Origin: Magnolia sinica
Lineage: Eukaryota > Streptophyta > Magnoliopsida > Magnoliales > Magnoliaceae
Length of the DNA: 64,000 nt
NCBI RefSeq assembly: GCF_029962835.1
Contig: NC_080573.1
Location: 37,565,001 to 37,629,000, forward strand
Reading direction: 5' to 3'
In this document: piece after piece, positions 58,803-64,000 of the stretch
How the letters are laid out: every line of letters starts with the position of its first letter
Position numbering within the stretch: the stretch's first letter is position 1
Notes under the pieces: model-generated
Told to the model about the DNA's origin: nothing
Databases searched by the model: none
The model's input: only the letters and a program-made list of their open reading frames with translations
Position numbers and translations under genes: made by a program

Positions 58803-59475
58803 GTTCTAAAACTCGCTGGCTTGAGTCAACCCACAAAAAGATTTTGAGCTGATTCGTTGTGAAACTTTGTTCTCAGTGTGACTCAATTGAGACTTGGCAT
58901 GGCTCACGTGAGTCGACTCAACGTGACAAACTGAAGTAAAGCACTATTCAACGAGATGCTGATAAATTCTATTTTTATATATCTAATCCCTGCTGAAATT
59001 ATTTTAGATATTTACAAATAATTATTGAATTTTAATCTTTATTATTATTAGAAAGTGAGTCGAGTCGGGTTAAGTTTTCAAGTCCACCCGGCCGGCTGAG
59101 TTGAGTCAAGTTTTCGTTTTTTGGAACTGTCTTGTACATGTTCTTATCGCCCATTTATGCTGCTGATACCTGAAGTTTGAGCAAGAGAGGGAGCATGTTG
59201 CTTCAACTGTCGAGTGCTACATGAAGGAGCATGGTGTATCAGAGGAAGAAGCATGTACCAAGCTTCGAGAAATGATTGCTATGGGGTGGAAGGACATAAA
59301 CAAGGCATGCCTTAGACCGACAGTTATCCCATTGCCACTTCTTCTTCGAGGGACCAACTTACCACGTGTGATAGAAGACCTATACATCCATGGAGATGGA
59401 TATACTCATTCCAAACATGAGACGAAAGAGAAAGTCATTGCGCTGCTTGTTGATCCTGTTCCCATTCCCATGTGA
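48185..59475 (+). CDS. TPS: Terpene synthase, TPS-a type (sesquiterpene synthase-like), seven exons, 564 aa
   Basis: Exons: 48,185-48,325; 48,767-49,028; 56,705-57,077; 57,173-57,403; 57,974-58,112; 58,306-58,554; 59,176-59,475. Every junction is GT/AG and the phases (0,1,2,2,0,0) join one 564-codon frame without stops. Lengths 141, 262, 373, 231, 139, 249 and 300 bp fit the usual seven-exon TPS plan. Start context is GAAATGGCT. Motifs: RQx8W (R25-W35, in the family's usual RRx8W place) in [15 protein letters not shown]274-D-R276, DDTYD 311-315 (Mg2+ binding) and the NSE/DTE site DDIVGHHFE 459-467 with Gly at the usual Ser/Thr position. The C-terminus has DGYTHS and LLVDPVPI. N-terminal helical domain about 25-230, catalytic class I fold about 260-550. 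Only 34 residues precede W35, so there is no plastid transit peptide and a cytosolic enzyme acting on farnesyl diphosphate is likely. Product unknown. Intron 2 (7.7 kb) is full of transposons. Confidence 0.93.
48326..48766 (+). other. TPS intron 1
   Basis: Donor GTAGGA after ...GGAGACCACATG, acceptor ATGCAG. Phase 0. No repeat element recognised. Confidence 0.8.
49181..49688. mobile_element. Mutator-type MITE, 508 bp, 9-bp TSD
   Basis: Flanked by GCGGACTAG (49,172-49,180) and GCGGATTAG (49,689-49,697), 8 of 9 identical. The terminal inverted repeat includes a perfect 17-bp match CGGATTGCGTACTGAGT (49,186-49,202) with 49,667-49,683, and extends outward to GGAA at both ends. A 9-bp TSD fits Mutator-like elements. 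The left TIR also forms a hairpin GTACTGAG-TTA-CTCAGTAC (about 49,193-49,211). The body is the fold-back sequence found across this window. No transposase. Confidence 0.82.
49707..50171. mobile_element. Fold-back MITE with hairpin ends (GGTAACACC...GGTGTTACC)
   Basis: Each end is its own hairpin: GGTAACACC-N6-GGTGTTACC at 49,708-49,731 and again at 50,147-50,170. The two ends are also inverted copies of each other. The body shares GTGGGGCCAC, GTGGACCACACCACTGGAAA, TTTTCCCTTCATCCAGGTCT and GTTGGATGGAAA words with the neighbouring MITEs. No clear TSD. Confidence 0.75.
50184..50656. mobile_element. Fold-back MITE with GGTGGATCC ends
   Basis: Almost the whole element is one long imperfect palindrome: the left arm (GTGGGGCCACATTAATGTAT ... 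CCACCATTAAAAATTTC) pairs with the right arm (GAAGTTTTTAACGGTCAATG ... ACATACATCACAGTGGGCC). The right end carries GATCCACC-CACT-GGTGGATC, the left GATCGGTGGATCC. No TSD found. Third element in a row in intron 2. Confidence 0.75.
52508..52529. repeat. (TA)n microsatellite
   Basis: About ten TA units inside intron 2. Confidence 0.85.
53430..53680 (+). repeat. LTR-end fragment related to 44,620-44,880
   Basis: Shares CATATAGACCAGTTACTCAG-like, TGTAGTTTATGT, ACCCACTTGACTTGGAAGCC and CTCCTCTATAAGACTTAGCC blocks with both LTRs of the remnant at 41,584-47,695. The sequence GTGGTATCGTG (about 53,626) just after the end resembles a decayed tRNA-iMet primer site. Confidence 0.6.
55232..55688. mobile_element. 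Fold-back MITE with GGGAGTGGATTAGGTGC ends
   Basis: Left GGGAGTGGATTAGGTGC and right (reverse complement) GGGAGCCGATTAGGTGC, 15 of 17. The body is the shared palindromic family (CACACCGTCAATCCAACTGG, GATCCAAATCTCAGGTAGAC, GATTGATCCAAAACTTGTGT). Same terminus as the fragment at 38,575-38,757. No clear TSD. Confidence 0.75.
55880..56606 (-). repeat. Candidate LTR (solo or truncated) in intron 2
   Basis: On the minus strand it starts TGTTGATGTAGAGC (56,606) and ends CTTCCCCTATGTCA (55,880), with repeated 'ACTATAAATAGTAA' and 'TTTACTATTTATAG' words (about 56,148-56,350) and a Lys/Ser-type leader. No TSD was found at these ends. An outer inverted match ACAGGCCAT (about 55,859-55,867 and 56,606-56,614) offers an alternative boundary. 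Confidence 0.5.
57078..57172 (+). other. TPS intron 3 (95 bp)
   Basis: CTCTCTAG|GTAAGT donor, GATGTGTAG acceptor. Phase 2; Arg259 is split. Confidence 0.85.
57404..57973 (+). other. TPS intron 4 (570 bp)
   Basis: Donor GATGATAT|GTAAAA, acceptor AACTTTCAG|GTGGGAA; phase 2 (Met336 is split). Contains repeat-like GTGGCCCACTTGATATCTGG sequence. The stop seen right after 57,403 is intronic. Confidence 0.8.
58113..58305 (+). other. TPS intron 5 (193 bp)
   Basis: Donor AGAGAA|GTATGA, acceptor GATTAG|ATGAAG; phase 0. Exon 6 happens to begin with an ATG codon, which is internal. Confidence 0.85.
58564..58946 (+). repeat. Two-copy ~190 bp tandem duplication with (CT)n heads, TPS intron 6
   Basis: Unit 1 is 58,564-58,753, unit 2 58,754-58,946. 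Each has a (CT)~22 run and then TAGTTCTAAAACTCGCTGGC ... AACTGAAGTAAAGCACT. Outside the CT runs only about two substitutions plus the GTG/G junction differ, so the duplication is recent. Each unit holds the palindrome-like GCTCACGTGAGTCGACTCA. Confidence 0.9.
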
Positions 59476-59510
59476 AAATGGGGTGTGCCACACTCGTCTT
59501 TGGTTGCTTA

Positions 59511-59516
59511 AATAAA
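59511..59516 (+). terminator. Polyadenylation signal AATAAA
   Basis: 36 bp after the TPS stop codon, a suitable near-upstream element for plant 3'-end formation. Confidence 0.55.
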
Positions 59517-59520
59517 TCTC

Positions 59521-59690
59521 TGTTTTACACTTACCCATATTGTATAAGGGTGGGGCTACATCCAATGCATATATTTAGGTTTATAGGATTATTGGGTGTT
59601 TTACACTTATCTATATTGTATGAGGGTTGGGGCACATCCAAACTATTTCTCATATGCATCTAATTTATGTTTATATGATTATTGGGTGCT
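59521..59690 (+). repeat. Tandem duplication in the TPS 3' flank
   Basis: Two diverged copies (59,521-59,596 and 59,597-59,690) of GTTTTACACTTA-C/T-C/T-ATATTGTAT ... GATTATTGGGT. The second carries an extra ~15 bp. Confidence 0.75.
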
Positions 59691-59775
59691 TACCAAGGGT
59701 TTATAGTTTTCTAGTATGGTTGTGATAATATCCATACCCATTATCATGATGCGTCTACATTAGTCTTTTGCTAGA

Positions 59776-60920
59776 TTTTTTTTTTTTTTTTTAATCCATC
59801 TTTTTTTTTTTTTTTTTGGGTCAAGCAGGCAAATTATTGCCTGAAAATTCATTCATAAGGAGAAAATTACATGGCGGATACTGTACCTTGGGTTTCCCAT
59901 GGAGCACAAAAAAGACCCTCGGGGCAACCTATCATAAGACCTATACAAAGTCCAATTCTCTAATGGTGTCGAGCCCTACCTTATCTAGCACAACCATCCC
60001 TCGGATGGCAAGAGGGAGCCTCTCACGCCTCCTTGTAACAGTAGCGGTGTTGGAGATCACTGCCCTCTCACACCAACCCATCTGTTGGGCCATTCCCCTC
60101 TCTAATGTGAACAAAACGGAAACAACCTAGGCTATTGAGGCTGGATATGCGAGCCGTCCAATCCGTCCATTTCCAGCCCACCTGAGAAACGTGGTTCAGC
60201 GAGTTGACCACCAACTTAGAATCCGATTCAACTACCAACTTTGAAAAGCCCAGGTTAGCGCAAATGACAAGCCTGTCATAGACTGCTCTAAATTCTGCAC
60301 TGTTGTTTGAGCCTAACCCATAGCCATTGGAAAATGCAAAAGACGGTGTTACTTTCAGCACTCCTACAAATACCACCTCCACCCGACATCCCCAGGTTCC
60401 TTTTGGCCGACCCGTCAACATTTAGTTTGACCCAATCACCCTTAGGCCTCACCCATTTCACCACCTTGAACTTCTTCATGGGACGGGGAGGCTCATTGAT
60501 TCCAAGGTTCCTTAATTGTAGCCAACCTACCCAGGAATCCGATCTGGCTTGAGGATCTCTTTTACTGACCCATCTCAGCCACCAGTTAATACGAGCTATG
60601 ACCGCCAAAAAGGAAATATTCCTACCGTCGAACTTTGCTGAGTTTCTAGCTTTCCATATTTCCCAAAGCATAAAACAAGGGGCCAAACCGTGGAGCTGGA
60701 ATAAGGAGGCTTCCAGTGGTGTCACCCCCCACCATTGTTCCAACCTGCCTTGAGCTGAGCAGAGGGTCGCAAGGTTTACGCCAAACACATTGCTGAAATG
60801 ACGCCATATCTCCATAGCTAGATAGTTGTTGATAAACAAGTGGTCTAGTGTTTCGATGCTGGGCTGCTGGGCTTGAATTTTCGGGCAGCAAACACAGGTG
60901 GACGCCAGAGAAATACCCTT
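59776..60920 (-). mobile_element. L1-type LINE 3' part, cut at its 5' side by a chromovirus insertion
   Basis: The poly(A) tail appears as T-runs at 59,776-59,792 and 59,801-59,817. Reading leftward from 60,920 the coding strand shows the end of an RT-associated zinc-binding region and then an RNase H domain. The element is interrupted at 60,920, where the chromovirus derivative starts; its upstream part should resume beyond the window. Confidence 0.85.
60068..60910 (-). pseudogene. LINE ORF2 C-terminus: zinc-binding tail and RNase H, frameshifted
   Basis: First frame (to about 60,330): CVCCPKIQ..QPSIETLDHLF, WGVTPLEASLFQLHGLAPCF, MLWEIWKARNSAKFDGR (zf-RVT-like tail), then VKLNVDGSAKRNLG and GGGGICR, the start of RNase H. 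A frameshift at about 60,330-60,360 moves to the second frame (down to 60,068) with NNSAEFRAVYDRL, VVESDSKLVVNSL and HIREGNGPTDGLV. The four expected acidic residues of plant LINE RNase H (NVDG, AEF, ESD, TDG) are all present but split across the shift. Role in the family: removal of RNA after target-primed reverse transcription. Confidence 0.85.
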
Positions 60921-62078
60921 TGATGCAGGACATGAAAATTAAATATGATGTGCAAGATTTTCAGGCTTTAGATCATATTAATTTAGAAACAATCACAATA
61001 ATTCCACATCCCACATAAAGTCAAGCATTCAACAAGGGAAATCTACGAGGGACCAAGCCTACACATGTTATGGCTGAATCAATTAAAAAGTATAGGCCAA
61101 ACAATGCTCAAAGGATAGTAGATTCATCCACACATGTAAAGGATTATTTCCCAATCCAAGGGATTCTCACGTTTCAATTCGGGAAAACCTAGGGTTTCAA
61201 AAGTTGAATAGAACTTGAAAATTTGAGATGATCTAGGGTTAGGGTTATGGAAACAAGGCGAGAGAGGAGTGAAATAGAGACGAGAGGGAACCTATGATCA
61301 GCCCGCACGTGTGAATAGCAAACTGCCCTGACGCACGTGCGTGGGGCCCACGAATCTGGAATCGGACAGGGATGGGCCACCTTCCCTCCAAATTTTAGGC
61401 CAAACGGATGATCGGTTTGAACACAGTGCTCTGCCGAAGTTTCAGACCTCCTGCAGAGCCGGATTTTAGAAATCTACTATAGGGGAAAGATTAACTGCAA
61501 ACGTGGGTGAATTTGATGAGGAGATGGCTGTAGGAGATGATGAATATGGAGGATAGGAGATGGGGGCAATTTTGGATGGGTGTGGCTTCGCACCACGGTA
61601 GTTAGCCCTTCGAAGAAGGGAGGGTTTCGCACCTAATTAGGTTTCCACAACTCGGAGAATTAGAGAAGCAGGAAAACGCAAAATTTTATTAATCTTCTTC
61701 AAATGAAAAAAACCTACAAGGGATTGCCTATTTATAAGAAAAATAAATACCCCAAGAGCCGCGCCATGTGCACATACTATTACTTAAAGACGAAGTAATC
61801 AAAAATAATAACTAATCAATGCAATTTAAATCGTTCATGATGTTCCTAATAACGGTAGTAGGCAAAACTCAAAGTCCTAGGTCACCTAAGGTAGTAGGCC
61901 ACGACCATGAAATCCAATGATGGGAACCACATGATGATCGGGTCCACCCCAAGGAACCAAAACAGTCCTCTAACTAGGAGGCCCTCCATGGATGTCGTCA
62001 TCGATCCAGATCGAAGGTGGGGCCCTCCTTGCATACCTGCGTAAGGGGGGCGTGCGTGTGCACGAGATGTCCCCATCA
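60921..62078 (-). repeat. 3' LTR of the second chromovirus derivative (1,158 bp)
   Basis: The same TGATGCAGGACATGAAAATT start and GATGTCCCCATCA end as the LTRs at 32,876 and 35,880, with clear divergence throughout. The minus-strand TATA-like CTTATAAATAGG is at about 61,728-61,739. Confidence 0.88.
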
Positions 62079-62119
62079 ACTCTCTCCGGCTGCGAAGATT
62101 TCACCACTGGCGAAACAAA

Positions 62120-62485
62120 ACTCCTGAACCGCTCCAAGATGTCAAGATCAATTCTCTGAAGCTCCTCCTTAGTGAGCGACATACTGTCTGAAGCTGAACG
62201 TGACTTCCACTTGACAAGGAACTTTTGAAATCCGCCGCCTGACGTCGATATTATTTGATGGTCCAGAATATCCTCTGTATCCTCTCTAGGTGTAGGAAGG
62301 GTAGGTATGAGAGGTACAGGCTGGGAAGATGGGTCGAGAGAGGGCCATGGATCAAGGGAAATGTCTAGGGAATTAGAATGGTTAGGTGACAAGCTGGACA
62401 ATGTATCAGTGGTCCCTTGAAATGCAACTAAATCCTCCACATTGAATGTGGAACTAGTTCCCATGGAAGGTGGAAGATCTACCAC
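62120..62485 (-). pseudogene. Integrase end, linker and chromodomain (second derivative)
   Basis: One open frame: VVDLPPSMGTSSTFNVEDLV at the integrase end, a linker with a single SSQPVPLIPTLPTP unit (about 62,293-62,340), then EDTEDILDHQIISTSGGGFQ, KFLVKWKSRSASDSMS and LQRIDLDILERF, a chromodomain. The KWK Trp is kept, but the usual TW pair is SM here. Open as far as 61,970. Confidence 0.8.
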
Positions 62486-62930
62486 ATACGCATCGAGACC
62501 GTTTCATTTTATAATTTTGAATGGTTCGGCGCTACGCGCGTGTAATTGACGAACGACTCCCTGAGGGTACTGCTCTGGCCTGATGCAGACTATCATAGAG
62601 TCCCCTACATTGAATTCCTTGAATCGTTTATATTAGTCAGTAAAAATTTTGTAATGTTCATTACTAGTATTGATCTTTCGCCTAATTTCTTGATGCAGTG
62701 AATGAATGTGATGTGCAAAGGACTCTACAGACTCTGATGGCCTATGGGACAGGCACATAGAGACAGGATCAATAGACTTCCTAAGTTTATAACCAGTAAC
62801 GACTTCAAAAGGAATTAAACCTGTGGATCTATTGATAGAACTATTAAATGTAAACTTGACGATAGGTAATGCAGTGTCTCACATCTTAGTGTGCTCCCCC
62901 ATTAAACACCTGAGCAAATTTCCCAGACTC
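62486..62930 (-). pseudogene. Integrase C-terminal remnant (second derivative)
   Basis: Broken frames show EVVNRSLGNLLRCLMGEHTK, DTALPIVKFTFNSS, STGLIPFEVVTGYKLRKSID, SHRPSESVESFAHHIHSL and IRPEQYPQGVVRQLHARSAE, the standard C-terminal order of plant chromovirus integrase. Stops at about 62,505, 62,635 and 62,880. Confidence 0.8.
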
Positions 62931-63269
62931 CTATTGACCACCTCAGACAGGTTTGGTAGAGTCGCCTCAGGGACTACAATCAATGACGTACTGTATATTC
63001 CTCACAGAGGGAAGCTCATCCGGTAGATCATCGGGAAAGACATCACGAAACTCTTCCACTACTGGAATGGCCTCAGTGGATAACTCTACACTAGCCTTTG
63101 GTGCACTTTCTCTAGCCACAAGGGCGTACACCATCGAGTCCGACTTAGTCTGTCGCTCAAAGTCTTTGATATTTAGAATATGGAGAGGCTTAGACTTGGA
63201 CATCAATTCCTCAACAAACCTCAAGTGATAAGTGAAAAGGAGGTATTTTTCCTTAAGAGTTTCTTTCAT
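62931..63269 (-). pseudogene. Pre-RT segment fused to integrase (second derivative)
   Basis: MVYALVARESAPKASVELST, VVEEFRDVFPDDLPDELPSV and RNIQYVID are the segment that precedes the RT core. EATLPNLS (about 62,946-62,970) follows and leads straight into integrase EVVNRSLGN, so RT, RNase H and the integrase core are missing. The junction differs from that of the first derivative. Confidence 0.82.
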
Positions 63270-63790
63270 TTCTCCCTAATGGACTATTGGGGGTTCCCTC
63301 AACCTCTCTTTCTTTTGCTCCACAATAGCCCAAAACCTCTTTACTTGGCTCACAAGCTTCATCTTGGCAAATCGGACTCAACGAGCATCCGACATGTCGT
63401 ACTACTCAAAATAATGGTTCATATCCGTCAACCAATCTAGAAAAGCTTTAGGCCTAAGTGGCCATTAAACGTAGGGGCCTCTACTCTAACTCCCATGAGG
63501 AGTTGCGCATCTAGGTTATAATGATCATGATGCCCCTTGCGGGGTGGGTGCACGGGTGCACGCCCATGACCGTTTCTTTGGCCACCCCCATTCCCTTGTC
63601 TATCCTCCTGACCACCTGCCTGAGATTGGGCATCTTCCCCAATGGCGAGGTTTGCTTAGGCGGAGGTCTCTAGTTGGGTAACGCGCATATTAAGCGGATC
63701 CCAATGTTAGTCAATATGTTGTTCCAAGCGCCTACCCAAAGACTCAAACTGCCGGGTTATGTTGTCCATTGACTCTTGTAATTGCTCCAT
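63270..63790 (-). pseudogene. Gag remnant (second derivative)
   Basis: From an ATG at 63,790: MEQLQESMDNITRQFESLGR, a Gln/Gly-rich stretch (EDAQSQAGGQEDRQGNGGGQ) and VRVEAPTFNG (about 63,463-63,492), the start of the gag capsid domain. Stops and a frame change follow. The zinc knuckle and protease are absent. Confidence 0.75.
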
Positions 63791-64000
63791 GTTTAGTGCA
63801 GGGTGCAATCCAAAACCACGACCAGTACGTATGGGCATACAACTACCCTCTCAACTCAAAGGTCCTTTAATGCAACTATATGCGTCTAAATGGGACTAAA
63901 TGCGCTCCTATAGGACTATATGAGGGAAACTACGCAACGCTCCTAAAATTCTAACAACATAACTGTCCAAACAGTTTGTTAATAGAAAATTTAGCAATGA

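Larger units (their letters stand above)
60921..64000 (-). mobile_element. Second chromovirus derivative, RT core deleted, runs off the window
   Basis: 3' LTR 60,921-62,078 (TGATGCAGGACATG ... CCCCATCA), then chromodomain, integrase C-terminus, pre-RT and gag N-terminal pieces on the minus strand. The 5' LTR should begin shortly after 64,000, by comparison with 35,690-35,880. It belongs to the same family as 32,876-37,237 but is a diverged copy. It inserted into the LINE at 60,920. TSD not checkable here (left 5-mer CCCTT). Confidence 0.88.

Noticed and set aside
48185..59475. TPS as a pseudogene
   Set aside because: Apparent stops fall in introns; all seven exons join with matching phases and conserved motifs.

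Overview
The window is plant nuclear DNA, almost entirely repeats, with one host gene: an apparently intact seven-exon terpene synthase (TPS) of the TPS-a (sesquiterpene synthase-like) type at 48,185-59,475 (+). The TPS sequence and the abundant GTGGGCCC/CCACATGATGG-type fold-back repeats suggest a magnoliid (Magnoliales/Laurales-like). That assignment is inference. No rRNA, tRNA gene, CRISPR array or prokaryotic feature was seen.

Layout. 1-1,295: end of a long 'TGTAACGCCC' LTR (reads out as ...GGGCATTACA). 1,296-4,583 plus 12,221-~12,750: old plus-strand Athila-like Ty3-gypsy remnant, split by a ~4.45 kb solo LTR (4,584-12,220, TSD GAATC) that is itself split by a 3.18 kb solo LTR (8,408-11,588, TSD CGGGT). 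~12,750-13,771: a fourth LTR of this superfamily. 13,772-15,394 and 24,795-28,560: unassigned repeat-like DNA, interrupted by a complete minus-strand Athila-like element (15,400-24,789, TSD CTCAT; gag-protease only, pol deleted) and a non-autonomous hAT element (27,594-28,404, TSD CTCAAATG). ~28,790-28,980: copia-type LTR end. 29,821-30,930: minisatellite.

31,750-32,870 and 37,243-38,100: Tat/Ogre-like gag remnant split by a complete minus-strand chromovirus derivative (32,876-37,237, TSD AAAAC; tRNA-iMet-like PBS; RT core deleted; integrase and chromodomain kept; a 42-bp in-frame minisatellite; a SINE in its 5' LTR). 38,575-39,925: fold-back fragment and three tandem ~145 bp units, the middle one split by a 782 bp solo LTR. 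41,584-~47,695: internally deleted LTR element whose 5' LTR carries a nested Athila-like solo LTR (43,051-44,465). 47,700-59,475: TPS promoter region and gene; intron 2 is 7.7 kb and holds at least four fold-back MITEs, a possible 3.8 kb TIR element and LTR pieces. 59,776-60,920: 5'-incomplete L1-type LINE (-). 60,921-64,000: a second chromovirus derivative, also lacking the RT core and running off the window.

How it fits together: the TPS is the only likely host protein gene. Everything else is layered transposon insertion. Most LTR elements are solo LTRs or internally deleted, so they would depend on proteins supplied by other elements. All coordinates and identities were read by eye; no alignment or search was run.
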